A stretch of DNA of 64,000 nucleotides from the NCBI GenBank assembly GCA_029237695.1, contig CM055271.1, positions 35,708,462-35,772,461 on the forward strand, written 5' to 3'. Below the pieces are notes generated by a model that searched no databases, was not told the DNA's origin, and saw only the letters and a program-made list of their open reading frames with translations. The translations under genes and the position numbers were made by a program. Source of the stretch: Conchocele bisecta. Its lineage: Eukaryota > Mollusca > Bivalvia > Lucinida > Thyasiridae. Of the stretch, positions 8,713 through 20,144 are shown piece by piece (the first letter of the stretch is position 1; every line of letters starts with the position of its first letter).

Positions 8713-9560
8713 CGGGTTTGTTCAGTCTGGTAAATTTAAATTTGGTAGACCGAGCAAAATTTTACAAGACCAAAAAAACATTTATAACTAGATGGCCCGC
8801 ATATCACGCCCGCCGAGTCATTCGATAGTACTAAAAAAAAATTTAATGCAAAAAAGCTGTAACCCGTACACATACTACCCATGTGAAGTTTGAAGTTATT
8901 CAGTGAAGCAGTTGCAGAGATAAAGTATACGTAAAAAGTTTAACCAAATGTTCATAAAACTGTTAGGTAAATTTCTAAGTAATTTGACCTTGACATTGGG
9001 CACAGGGGCCGCACGGGTTTAGAATGAATATGGATGATGATGATAACAACACATGTGAAGTTTCAAGTTAATTGGCGAAGCGGTTTCAAAGATGTAGTGT
9101 TCTTAACCAGATGGCTGCGACCCGCATGTCGCACCCGCCGAGGAATTTGATGGGACTAAACAAGCTTTGATAGTATACCAATGTGCCGACTATATCGCGC
9201 TGTCTGCAACCGGGCAGGACAAAAAAAAATATAAAAAATTTAAAGTAATGCAACCTTCACTTTGGGCACAGGTTGGATATAGAATGAAAATATGGATGAA
9301 TAAAAGACACATGTGAAGTTTCGAGTGAATTGGCGAAGCCAAAAAAAATAAATTTAAGGTAAATTTCAAAGTAATTTGACCTTGACATTGGTTGGGCACA
9401 GGAGTCGCATAGGTGGGGCATAGAAAGCCTGCGAGGTTTTGATAGTAAACCAAAAAATCTTAACCTGGACGGACGTGCATACGGAAATACGCCAATGTGC
9501 CGACTATATCACATTATCCGCAAGCGGGCGCGACAAAAATGTCCTGTAAAATTTTGGCAG
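8713..9560. repeat. Dispersed repeat cluster (three degenerate copies)
   Basis: Blocks such as ACCTTGACATTGGGCACAGG, ATGTGAAGTTTCGAGTGAAT and ATGTGCCGACTATATC recur with spacings of 250-350 bp. No protein signal was seen. Confidence 0.65.
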
Positions 9561-9630
9561 TTTCACGGAGACCGAGATAAGGGCGGTAATTCCAGACAGG
9601 CATAATGAAATTATCCATTGCTTCACAAAC

Positions 9631-9755
9631 CTGTAGGTCATTTGGGAAGTCGTGTACAAGGTCAAGTGGAAGGTCGTGTGAGAGGTCACCGATGAGGTCG
9701 TCAGTCTGGCCGATCTGCTCAGCCTCCAGCATGTTCGTCAGCTCGAGACTTGCTT
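9631..9755 (-). CDS. ATF6: ATF6-like gene, exon 2
   Basis: This 125-bp exon is read from 9755 to 9631. The acceptor is CTGTTCCATTACAG and the donor is CAG/GTTTGT. It enters in phase 1, so its first two bases complete a Glu codon with the last G of exon 1, and it leaves in phase 0. The 41 full codons encode an Asp/Leu-rich acidic stretch (LELTNMLEAEQIGQTDDLIG, then DLSHDLPLDLVHDFPNDLQ). The repeated D-L pattern suits an acidic transactivation domain. The frame runs open into the flanking intron on both sides, so only the splice signals define the ends. Confidence 0.7.
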
Positions 9756-9778
9756 CTGTAATGGAACAGAAAACATGC

Positions 9779-9845
9779 ACAGTGGAACCTCTCTAAACCG
9801 GACACCCTGATGACCTCCCATGGTGTCCGGTTTAGAGAGTCACCT
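9779..9845. repeat. Inverted repeat CTCTCTAAACCGGACACC
   Basis: CTCTCTAAACCGGACACC and its reverse complement GGTGTCCGGTTTAGAGAG face each other across about 15 bp, preceded by ACAGTGGAAC. This resembles the CAGTnGAACCTCTCTAA ends of mariner-type MITEs; only a remnant is present. Confidence 0.75.
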
Positions 9846-10035
9846 GAAAAAAATAGTATTTTCGACAGATTAAAAAGTATGATCATTGTACATCAAAAAA
9901 TAAATACAGAGAATAAATAGTAATGTCCGTTAACACGGTTATCGCCCCCTGATATCAGTGTGGAAAATGTCTCAGATGATGTCTGATATAAAGAACATTT
10001 TGTGCCGACTGAGTGGGCATGTATCTTTAAGCACT
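9846..10035. mobile_element. MITE, family D, right-half fragment
   Basis: It matches the right half of the TTAA-flanked element at 40765-41280 (CACCTGAAAAAA, ATCATTGTACATCAAAAAAT, TATAAAGAACATTTTGTGCC, GAGTGGGCATGTATCTTTAA). The left half is absent. Confidence 0.7.
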
Positions 10036-10106
10036 TGATGGCCGATTTTTGTCATTTTCTGTTATGAACGGAGAGGACAATGACATAAATTACCTTGAAA
10101 CCCATC

Positions 10107-10510
10107 TACTGTCTGTCCCACGTTTTTCTGCCGACAAACTTTTGTTTGGCTATTAAACACATTAAATCTAAAAAATATTTAAATGTAAGTACTAAAAATT
10201 TGGAAATTGACTCCGAAACCTGGCGAGATAGCTTGAAAATGATGTAACTAAGAAAAAAAAAAGATATGATTTTGAAAATCGGTCCACAAATAAAAAAATA
10301 TCTATTTTTAGCCCCCATGTTAAATTCACATATGAAAATAGTTTTTTCGCAATAAAATCATTATTTGATGGAATTTCATAACATAATTTTTTTTTGGGGA
10401 GGGTGACTTTTTTGTTATTGATAAAAAAGTACTTACTTTTAAATATTTTTTAGATTTAATGTGTTTAATAGCCAAAAGTTTGTCGCCAGCAAAACGTGGA
10501 ACAGACAGTG
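10107..10510. mobile_element. MITE, family A-related, TIR CACTGTCTGTTCCACGTTTT
   Basis: The ends ACTGTCTGTCCCACGTTTTT and AAAACGTGGAACAGACAGT are followed by long matching subterminal arms (TTTGGCTATTAAACACATTA and its complement). The interior GGAAATTGACTCCGAAACC is shared with family A at 2140 and 6210, so the two families have the same interior but different ends. Confidence 0.82.
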
Positions 10511-10576
10511 AATTAGACACAATGAGAGCTCCAGTTAAGGTGTGTAATTTGGAGGTAAATTTCTTATTTCTCAATC

Positions 10577-10652
10577 AAAAATGGCAAGTTTGGAGTGCTT
10601 TAGAATCATCTCAATGAGACGATTCTAAAGGACTCCCAACTTGCCATTTTTA
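10577..10652. repeat. Near-perfect palindrome, about 35-bp arms
   Basis: AAAATGGCAAGTTTGGAGTG pairs with its complement around AGAATCATCTC/GAGACGATTCT. The outer flanks ATTTCTCAATCAAA and TTATGAAGAAAT match those at 1540 and 14033, but the arm sequence is unique. Confidence 0.9.
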
Positions 10653-11487
10653 TGAAGAAATAACAAAATTTCACACCAAGTTGGTCAAATTACACATTCA
10701 AAATAAGTGTGTTTGCTGCGTTTTTCGCCCGACTGGACCAAGTCCACCGCACCATTTTTTCTCCGTGCGAATAGTCGTTTATGATTTTCAACTGGTGTTT
10801 TTTGTTGCAGCTCCTTGGCTGTTTTTCAGTTGCGACTGCCGTGTTAAACTTGATTAACCCGAGTATCACTGGAACAAGCAGAGTCATTGTTCGGGTCCGA
10901 CTCGAGTTGGAAATCTAGTAACCCACCACATGGAATGAGTTTGAATCGAGTTATAAGAGTATGGTTCAAACTTCAAAGGTCAAATTCATTAACTCGAGTA
11001 GGAACTCTGTTTGTTCCAGCGCTACTCTTGTTACGCGAGTTGCTACCCGGGAGTTCCAACGAAAAACGCCCCATGAGTTAACTCAGGTGTCATCAAAACA
11101 AGCAGTTTCACATCGATTAAAAATTAAGAAATTTATAATGAGCCTGGATCTCAAGTTCCCACCATTATCGCATCGCAGTTTTTTGCCGATATTGATTTCG
11201 AAAATCAGTAATATTTTCTGTAAATGACGTCGTATATTTATAACAACAAATTCAGAACTAAAGCAGAATTCAATTCCGCATTAGCTCTGAATTTTTCGAT
11301 AGCTTTTGAAATCAACTGTATGGAAAATGTTGTCAATAGAAAATCATCATTGCCATTATAAAGTGGCTTATCTTCCTTGGCTTTTTAGTATAAGATAATC
11401 GCGGTTCTCTCCCTTTATTTCATATACAAATATTTGCATCAAAACATTAAAAGGGGCCCTGGTAATGAGCATATTAATGACAGATTT
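10653..11487. other. No recognised feature
   Basis: This is intronic sequence of the ATF6-like gene with moderate GC around 10880-11090 and short open frames without splice or motif support. ACTCGAGT-like motifs recur, but no gene or repeat could be named. Confidence 0.4.
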
Positions 11488-11899
11488 CAGAGCTCCAGAT
11501 AAGGTGTGTATTTGCGTAAATACCCAATTAAAATTGCCAAAAAAAACAATTGAAATCAGAAGTAGTGAGTATCAAAAAGCAATGAAAAATGTGTGGTATC
11601 TTTATCATGCTACAGAAAACAATAAGCAGACCTGGCACAAATATAGCATACATTGTATTTTCTTATTTTCCATGATAACACATCTTGGTATTTAATTAGA
11701 ATTGTCTCAAAGGAGACAATTCTAATGAAATACCAAGATGAGTTTTCATTTAGAAGCAAACTATTCCACAAGTGCGGTCTGCTGATGTGTAAACAGTAGT
11801 GTGATTTTATTTTACCCAATTAAAATTTTGAAATACCCAATTGCTTCAGAAATGATGGAGTGACAATACTCAATTACTAATTCCTTATCTGGAGCCCTG
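11488..11899. mobile_element. MITE, family C (hAT-like), copy 3
   Basis: CAGAGCTCCAGATAAGG stands at the left and CCTTATCTGGAGCCCTG at the right. It is co-oriented with copy 1 and very similar to it, including the central palindrome at about 11671-11748 (TTAGAATTGTCTC core). No convincing 8-bp target duplication was seen. Confidence 0.85.
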
Positions 11900-12604
11900 T
11901 TACATAAGTACAGTTCAAACATCATTATTACGTATACAGATTTATTTATCAATATTTACACTGTCCGTAAATTAATAATGGAAACGCACATTCAACGTAA
12001 TGCGTTCCTACATGTATTCCAGTACAATACATTAGACCCATGTGCCATGCTGTTGATTGGTTAAAGTTTGTTTGACTTCATTAATTTCCACGACGTTGTA
12101 AATAATTGCACGCTATTGACTAATCAAATACATACGACGCTAAGTAATGATATTACTTCGCTAAGCGTCATATATCCGTCCGTTATTTCCCCATTGAAAA
12201 CAAAATGTCCACTACACCGACGCAGTCTTCACAAAAAACTTTTTGAGACACTTGCCCTTTGTTCAAGTGGGCTTGAAAAATTTACTTGCCCGAATGAACT
12301 TCTAGGTGCCCATATATTTGCAGAATTTTACCCGCTTATTGGCGGTTAAATGTATAGTAGTATGTAACTAACATAAAGTGGCATATCATGCATTTATTAG
12401 TAATACTTATAATATGGCCATATCAGTTAACAATAATGTATGTTTTATATAGTGAAAAACTACTTCTCCCTGAAATAAAAATAAGTCAGACAATTTAGGG
12501 AGAGAACTTCACCCTGTAAAATGATCCCTGTATTGTTAACATTAAAATAAATTGAGTATAATGTTTTAAATTAATTAATTTAAATAATTACAAATATATA
12601 GATA
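11900..12604. other. No recognised feature
   Basis: This is AT-rich intron with no motif-bearing open frame, no inverted repeat of note, and no match found elsewhere in the window. Confidence 0.4.
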
Positions 12605-12760
12605 TACAGTCAAACCTGTGCTAACGACCACCTGGGAATAGCGACCACCTGTCCACAACGGCCAGTTAACCCCCCCCCCCCACCCCCCATCCAATTTTGT
12701 TCTTTATAAGACCTTGGAATAACGACCACCCCGAACTGCGACCAGCGGCCAGCTATTTCC
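12605..12760. repeat. Single end of a CAGTCAAACC-type element
   Basis: TACAGTCAAACCTGTGCTAA followed by repeated ACGACCACC/GCGACCACC and a poly-C run is typical of one terminus of abundant marine-invertebrate MITEs. I did not find the partner terminus. Confidence 0.5.
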
Positions 12761-13867
12761 ATTCCCACACAGCATTTTTGTATGTGAACAGCGGCAATGT
12801 CAAGTTTTTGTCAGCAAAAACAAATAGCACGACAATCGCTATTTTCCTTTCATTCCCATCCTTTCATTCCAATCTGGCCGCTATCATTTGAATTGAAACT
12901 GGTCGTATCCAATTAGTCATCGATTACATTCGCATACATTGACACAACGCTCTTTTCAAAACATTTACCTTGCCCGATATGGTCGGTGTCATTTTTGCGA
13001 CATTAAACATTTCCATGAAAAATATTGCATAATGCCATTAACGGTAATTCCCGATATGTATTCCTTGTCGTGTATTCCAATAGGCATAATGCAATTCCGC
13101 GTAAGGTATAAAACTCCATCATTAGTTGGCAAACTGTGTTTACACGATGCTGATTCGTCTACAGTGACAAGACTAACACACTGCGCTTGTCAAGTATTAC
13201 TAAGAGTAAATTTCACACCGCAGGGCACAAGGCCATATCAAGATCAATACACGCGGTTGCTGACGTCAGGCACGTAGTCCGCATTAGACTGGTACCCTGT
13301 CGGATGCACAGCCTAGCGAAACAATACTACCGGGAACCAGTCTAAAGTGACACAACAAACGTGTTTATGTGAATTGAGTCTCGATCTCCGACAAATCCCG
13401 GCAGGAAAAACAGGAATCTACTTTCCGGTCCTCTCCGGTTTCAAGTAATACCGGGGCCGAGGTATCGGGTACGTTTTGACCCGCACCCGAGGTATCGATC
13501 GGCCGACTCATCATAGGGCCGAGATGTCAGCAAGCGAAAATGCAAATTTACACCTGTCCGCTTCTAGACGACTTTCAATTCCGGTGTAAACAATTTGTAA
13601 TGTTAAAGAATTGAGAAAAACATTTCTACTGTCCAGTTTTATTACGTTTGTGCGTTTTTAAAACAGGTGCCCGTTCGGCAAGTGAGATTGGAAAATTTAT
13701 ACGTCGGTCGCGATTTCTACGTCTCGGGCATCGGGCACCCGGCTAATTTCGCAGACTGCCGACGTAACAAATTACAATATTTTACATAGTGAACTAACGA
13801 TGTGTGTACACACATTTCTCAGCCATTTAGCTGACATATTTATCCGTAATACGTGCCTAAATTTAAC
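12761..13867. other. No recognised feature
   Basis: This is intronic sequence. A few GC-richer patches (13380-13520 and 13660-13760) lack splice-site support and motif content. Confidence 0.4.
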
Positions 13868-14246
13868 TACAGTCGAACCTCCCCGAACGGCAACCTCTGT
13901 ACAACATCACCCTCTCTATAACAGCCGCTATTTTATATCCCAAATGGATGATTTCCTCTATGTCTAACTTAGACTAAGACTGTTGAGCACGGAAATTGTC
14001 ATCTAATGTTGGTTTTGCCTTCTTTCTCAATAAAAACATGTTTTGACAGCACTTTAGAATCATTTCCATTGGAAATTATTCTAAAATGCTGTCAAAACAT
14101 GTATTTGATGAGAATTATCGACGAAAATAAATAAATAGCAGACAACAAATTTAATTCAGCATTAACCTCTCTACAACAGCCACCTCTCTACAACAGCTAG
14201 TTTTGCGTCTTCCCAAGGGTGGCTGTTGTAGAGAGGTTGCACTGTA
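13868..14246. mobile_element. Mariner-type MITE, TIR TACAGTCGAACCTC
   Basis: TACAGTCGAACCTC at 13868 and GAGGTTGCACTGTA ending at 14246 form the ends; TA at both extremities fits a TA target. Subterminal CTCTCTACAACAGCCACC blocks are repeated in both orientations. The interior holds a palindromic module (about 14033-14112) with the AGAATCATTTCC core. No transposase is present. Confidence 0.82.
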
Positions 14247-14350
14247 GTTTAATCAACTTATTAACTCATTGCTGTCTATTTATTTCGACATGTTACACTC
14301 AGAAAGCTACATTTCCGCCACTGTGGTTACGTTCCTAATGCGTGAAATCA

Positions 14351-14428
14351 ATTTCCAGTTTGGAGCGACACAGGCTTGAACACTGCAGTGTTGCAGTGTT
14401 CAAGCCTGTGTCGCTCCAAACTGGAAAT
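14351..14428. repeat. Perfect palindrome, 37-bp arms
   Basis: ATTTCCAGTTTGGAGCGACA continues through CAGGCTTGAACACTGCA, then a 4-base loop, then the exact complement. There is no mismatch over 37 bp. I found no other copy in the window. Confidence 0.95.
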
Positions 14429-15355
14429 GTTTTGTGTATTCTTTGTGTGGCATTGTCATCTACAGAATAAATAGTATATTATGATACAATGTGGTTCGTT
14501 TTGTAGTTCTGACGTTCCCATTTATTTATTTTATTTACTTGTAAGTAAAGCACTTGTAATTGATCCTTTGGACATACATTAGGCGACAAAAAATTAATGT
14601 TTAGATTCTGATCCAAATTTTGGGTAAAAAATGGAGCGAGTGGGACACTTTTATTTTTTATTTTCAGGCAATACTAAACGAGGTGTTGAACGGCAAGGCG
14701 CAGTTGCATGCAATAGTGTTTTGTAATAACATGTTCATATATTGAAGTATTGCTAATCTGGAAGGGGCAGGTTCCGGGGTTGCTGTATTGCACTACGTAA
14801 AGCACTCAGATAAATAGTTGTGGGAGCGGTATAATATGCGGGCCGCATCATTCTCGTAAATTTTACCAAATGTATTTTTTTGGTTTTTCTTTTAAATAAA
14901 CAAGAATTCCGCGGAATCAAATGTCTCGCCTTGTTCCGCCTTGACCTTGACCCTGGGGCCCAAGAAAAAAATATTAATAGTAGTATATTCATCTACGTAT
15001 CATAGTAAAGGGATGTATAAAGTTTGATGACTGTAGCTGATAAGGTGTTGAAGTAATGACCGTAACCCGAAAACTTAACATTGAATGATGACGCCGCCGC
15101 CGACTCCGGAAAAGCAAAACCTATGTCTCGCTTTCCTCTTTCGCGGGCGAGACAAAAACCCTTGGGCGGGCCGTTTTATTAGGGGCGGGCGAGGATGAGA
15201 ATCTAAACATTAATGTTTTGTAGCCTACAGTTTTGCTATGCTAGTTGTCAGAGGAAATAAATCAAGATAACACAAGAGAAGGTGGAACATACTAACCTGT
15301 TGAATTATATATCGACCTTGCTTTTATTCTACAATTTTATTTAATGATTTAATGA
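14429..15355. other. No recognised feature
   Basis: This is intronic AT-rich sequence with no paired termini or protein motif. A GC-rich patch near 15080-15190 lacks exon signals. Confidence 0.4.
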
Positions 15356-15363
15356 CTTTCAGT

Positions 15364-16511
15364 CAGGGTTGGCCGGGAAATACCGGGGGTGGGAATTCCC
15401 GGCGGGAAATATCGGGAAATATGAATTTTTATGTTATTATTTGATAATTAAAGTTATTTAAATTAAGTTTTAAGCTCAGTAATAGTTAATTGAACAATCA
15501 ACAACTAAATAATTAGATATAGGGGTTAATTACAATGTATAGATCTGTTTCATTCCCAACTAGGGGTACTCATCAGGTGGAATATTTGGCAACCATGACA
15601 TTTATATTTTGGTTGTATTATTTTTTTGTAAATTACTTCTTCATTTTTTAGGAAGCATCCAAGTGTCTGCTAGATATAATTCACAAGGATAACGTCATCA
15701 TGATCAGACTATGTTTAGACAACAGGCTGTTAATTGTCAACCTTCTCCCACACTAATATTCGGTATCAAGAAATGAGAATAAATGATCTTAGCATGCATG
15801 ATGTGCATACACAGTCTCTTACAAGTCTTATATGACTGACAATGTACTGTACTGTTGTTTTATGCTTTGCATTTGTATTACTTATTTGCATTATTATTAT
15901 GACATTTATTTAAAGTGAAGACTATGGGCCACAATGGTACGTATGAGATACAGTACCTAAAATCGTTAAAATTAGCCAAAAGCCTACTTATTTGCATGTA
16001 CATTGATGAGACTTTAATATACTTTAATAAACCATCAGACTATGACAACAGGCTGTTAATTGTCAGCCTTCTCTCACACCTTTTGTGTCATACTGTATAA
16101 TAAGAACCCAGGTGGTCTGTATATGGTCATGTCCAGTTGTAAAACAATTACACTTACACTGTACATGGATTATCCCTGTTATCAACAGGGATTTTCTAAA
16201 AATTCCAAAAGCAGCTTTTATTAGTGGCAGTTTACTATAGTAATGAGGGGTGTTCTCATATACAATAAAATAGACAGTTGGCAAATACTACATAGACTTG
16301 TATATAGGGAAGAAAATTGTCTAGAAAATAATTATGTTTTTTTTCTCTAAATAAACTTATTATTTCTTTTTTTATTGCAGAATGTTTTATCTGTAGGCTT
16401 ATCAGTCTACACAGATATAAACCATAGTAGATATAGGGGTATATAGAGACTCATCTTGACATCTTGACGTCCTGGGAAATACTCTTATTTCCCGGGAAAT
16501 TGCCAACCCTG
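15364..16511. mobile_element. hAT-like non-autonomous element, 1148 bp, with 8-bp target duplication
   Basis: CAGGGTTGGCCGGGAAATA at the left and TTTCCCGGGAAATTGCCAACCCTG-type ends at the right (key ends CAGGGTTGGC/GCCAACCCTG). CTTTCAGT is found at 15356-15363 and again at 16512-16519, an exact 8-bp duplication as expected for hAT transposons. The interior has no transposase frame. An internal direct repeat of GACAACAGGCTGTTAATTGT lies at about 15718 and 16043. Confidence 0.88.
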
Positions 16512-16519
16512 CTTTCAGT

Positions 16520-17485
16520 GGGTTTAATTACCGCGATTTCTCAGTGCATTATAACGCGATCAGACATATGTTGAAGCAATTAAAAATATATGATTTGTAT
16601 ACAATGTATATAACAGATAGTGGCCTTAACTATTTTCACGAAAAAAAGAACAACATGTATTTCAGATATGAATGAGTGAGAGATCAAAATAGCACCTCAG
16701 TCCTGGGTAACACTATTGGCAGATGCATACCGGTAGGTATACCTGGAAACTTCACGTAAATTTATAGGATAATATTGACATATAAGTCGAAAACTTATTT
16801 TTCAATCTTACGTTTTATATATATTTATTTATATATTTTATGGATCAATAGGTGTAACTATTTTTCTCATTATAGCTCGTTATTAGCTAGCTCACATAAC
16901 CTAAATGATATAAGTCACTTAAGTACTTTTAAAAACTATGTTTCAATCTTACATTTTATTTATTTATATCATATTTTTACCGATGTATAGCAATAACTAT
17001 TTTTCTCATTATAGCTCCTTATCAGCTAGTTCATATAGCCTATGGGTGTACACATATAGTTATAGCCATCTGAAATTTACATAAATATAACATATTTGTT
17101 AATGCATACTACATGTATGTGGAGTCCGTGTCAAAATATACCTAAAACGACTGGCAGATACTAACACCCATTACTACATTACAATTTAGTGAAATTAGTA
17201 AAATTAAATATTTTGAACATGTTTTATTTTCTTATATATTCGTTATGACATCCCACAACTACTGATATGTGAGATGTATTATACCAAAAGGGATATATTA
17301 CATTGACATGGGGAAAAACTTTGTATTCCGACCAAATGTACCAGTAAATATACAGTTTGTTAATATAACTTTCATATAACCAATACATGTAATAAATGTA
17401 GATAACCACCCTCTTGTCCATCATCTTGTGTGTGGAATAATTAAAAAAAATACAACATTTAGTTTGTCCAATACCGGTAATTATA
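16520..17485. repeat. AT-rich stretch with a direct repeat of about 105 bp
   Basis: About 16798-16902 and 16939-17042 are diverged direct copies sharing TCAATCTTAC, ACTATTTTTCTCATTATAGC and TCATATAGCCT-like ends. Nothing coding is seen in the rest. Confidence 0.65.
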
Positions 17486-17592
17486 GGTTACGGTATTTGA
17501 TTTGTATGTGGATATATGCACGAGTTCCGCAGCATGCAATATCATTGTGCGGCAGAACGAGTGGCATATATCCACATACAAATCAAATAACC
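17486..17592. repeat. Inverted repeat, about 35-bp arms
   Basis: The arms contain TTGATTTGTATGTGGATATA and TATATCCACATACAAATCAA. The inner part (CGAGTTCCGC and GCGGCAGAACG) also pairs imperfectly. Confidence 0.9.
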
Positions 17593-17721
17593 TTTTTTAT
17601 TATATACGTACATTATTCGCATTTTATATGCGCTTCAAAAAATATACAAAATATAAATATCAATATGGGAACATATTCACGTTTTGCGTTGCATTGTGTT
17701 TCAATGGGAGACGAAAATATG

Positions 17722-18456
17722 TACCGTAAAGATTCTAATAGATGCCCATGCTCTAATAGACGCCCACCCCCCACTTTTTACGTTGAAAATGACACATTTT
17801 TGGCCAATTTTCACGAAATTAGTGCCTCTAATAAACGCCCAGTACAGACTTGAAACAAAATCGGAGCTAATTGTCAAATCAGATTTTTTTTCTTTCCATT
17901 ATTTCGAAAGCAACTTCCTTTAAAATCGGGGAAAAAACATAATTGCTACTTTCACTTTCAAAAGCGGAAGCGAAATTCGACTGTTTCCGGTGCCACAGTA
18001 AATTCCTCATCAGCAGTAGCTATTTGCACGGACACAGGGTGATCTGAATTTACACTGTTACGGAGACACCATTTTCAAAGCATCTCAAACCCGACAGATC
18101 CGAAACGCTGACGAAACGTCCGTAGGCATAAATCTGATCAGCATTAATGATTGACGCTGTCTTGATATACATTACCATTAAATTTAACATTTCTACCGAC
18201 TGTACCATAATAACCAGAGTGGGCCGAAACGTCTTGGCCCAAATGTTTATAAACTGACAGACAGTACAATCAAGTCTGGCATTTGAGAGTAACGTCCCTT
18301 AGTTATGTTTTTGTTCAGATAGCAGAACATCGTATATTTTTTTTATCATTTTCCCTTTGCTGAATAACACTTGCCTCTATTAAACGCCCACCCTGGACTT
18401 CGGAGCCAGTGGTGATTCTAATAGACGCCCGGGCGTCTATTAGAATCTTTACGGTA
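17722..18456. mobile_element. TIR element TACCGTAAAGATTCTAATAG, 735 bp
   Basis: TACCGTAAAGATTCTAATAG at the left and CTATTAGAATCTTTACGGTA at the right are perfect 20-bp complements. Repeated (A/T)TAGACGCCC units stand inside both ends. The right end contains a 34-bp perfect palindrome (18414-18447) centred on CGCCCGGGCG. It is non-coding. The TA at each tip may be the target duplication; the superfamily is unassigned. Confidence 0.82.
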
Positions 18457-18744
18457 TATATAATAATAACTGGAAATATTTCTACAATATATTTTCAGAA
18501 TTTCATATCGCATAGTTATTTTGAGGAATATGATTACCAGAGATTAGTTTTGGTCATTTTATCGGCAAGTAAACGGTTATGATATGTTAGGAGCGTAAAC
18601 ATATTGATTTTCCAATTGCTTGCAAATTTGTGAATACATGTAATTAACTAGAAATGGACACTTGTCGACAAGCGCATGTGTATCCCCCTCCCCAGATACA
18701 CAAGTAGTTTGAAAAAAGGGTGTTCGAGTTATGCTCCGGAGACA
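18457..18744. other. No recognised feature
   Basis: This is AT-rich intron with no supported content. Confidence 0.35.
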
Positions 18745-18930
18745 AAATCAGTGACGGAAAAACAAAGGGAGATAACTAAAAAATTAATGATGCAAGAGTT
18801 GTCATTCTTGCGTGACACACCTTGGAATATTTTCATGAAACTTCACACATGCATAGACCACGACCCGAAGGTGTGTCACGCACAAGAATGACAACTCTTG
18901 CATAGTTAATTTTTGAGTTATCTCCCTTTT
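18745..18930. repeat. Head-to-head pair of the 'gggagataac' repeat
   Basis: GGGAGATAACT, GCAAGAGTTGTCATTCTTG and GACACACC at the left face their complements on the right, making a large hairpin. The unit is the one tandemly repeated at 24000-24560. Its GGGAGATAACTC block is abundant in molluscs. Confidence 0.85.
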
Positions 18931-19250
18931 TAGCTCACCTGAAGTGTCTGCGGCGGACGCGGCGCGCTGTCAAATCCATAGTATCCCCCGACGGAGTCCG
19001 GGGGATACAATTATGTGCCAGATACGTTCCTACGAATGAATACTTGTTTGGTTTTTACACTATAAAAATACCCAACAAGAGTACCCAACACTATCCTAAC
19101 CCTACCCAATAAGATCCCCGTACGCTTACAACAAGTACCCATTCGTGTGTGCGGACGGACGGACAAAGGTAACACTAAATGCCCCCTCCACTATCGTGGT
19201 GGGGCATAAAAATATTCCAAAGGGTGTTCGAGTTATGCCCTGGATACAAA
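18931..19250. repeat. Dispersed repeat with strong GTATCCCCCGAC hairpin
   Basis: GTATCCCCCGACGGAGTCCG followed by GGGGATAC forms a tight hairpin at 18982-19009. The same TGTCTGCGGCGGACGCGG-hairpin block recurs at 24589-24655. The downstream part has the GCCCC/GGGGC hairpin also seen at 7730. Confidence 0.75.
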
Positions 19251-19355
19251 ATCAGAGCATGAAACAATAAAGGGAGATAATTAAACAAGAATTCCGCAGA
19301 ATCAAATGCCTCGCCTTGACCCGAAAGCAATTTTCACTGGCCCGAACATATCATA

Positions 19356-19419
19356 CAATTATTGACTAGTGAGCCAGGGAATATCAGATTATATTCTATG
19401 GCTCACTAGTCAATAATTG
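19356..19419. repeat. Perfect inverted repeat, 21-bp arms
   Basis: CAATTATTGACTAGTGAGCC+A is followed after 22 bp by its exact complement. Confidence 0.9.
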
Positions 19420-19975
19420 TTTTATTATATGATAATAGTCTGTATATAGCACTTACGACCTTATGCTACTAGACAAAAATTGAAAAAGAATTTGAAAGAA
19501 AAAATGAAAAAAAAGTTTAAAAATTAAAAATAATAATGCTTGCTACTGGAGCCCAGAATCTTTTTTTTAATAGTCCTATATTTATCTACATATATCTGCA
19601 CAGGTCCACATAATGCCACAATATTTTCAACACAGTTTACGGAAATGTAATATACAATGTAGTAATTTACCTGTATAAATTACCTGTGGTCAGATAGTGG
19701 TCAAACTGGACATTTGCACATGCTAGCACATGCACAGGTGAATGGTTCTCCCAGTCTCTATTGTTCAACTGGAGAAGGCTATTGTTCTCTCTACAGGTAA
19801 GGTGTACAGAGCACACGAGAAAACGGGTCTTCATGCATTATTGTCCAGTTTGTAGAGTGCGCAAAACAAACAAGAGCTGTAGGAGAACAGCATAGCTCGA
19901 CTACGAGGGTTGTCGATGTACACATAGCTTGACAAAGAAGGTAGCTGCGGCCTGCATAAAAACCTTAACCAAGGT
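19420..19975. other. No recognised feature
   Basis: This is AT-rich sequence leading into the tandem array. No coding signal was seen. Confidence 0.35.
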
Positions 19976-20144
19976 TGACTAACAACATTAACCAAGGGAA
20001 ATTAAGTAAGTAATTCAAGGTTAAATGTAGGTCAATGTCAGATATAGGTCAGGGGTTATTGATGTACATCACTAGGAGATAAAGTTTTCCAAGTATGGTT
20101 GCTGTAGGTCCAGAAGTATTCCATATACAAGCTTGACTAACTAG

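Noticed and set aside
8388..8828. Cys/Pro-rich repeat protein in a 146-codon frame
   Set aside because: It is the translation of the 27-bp minisatellite; other frames and the reverse strand are equally open, and no start, splice or motif support exists.
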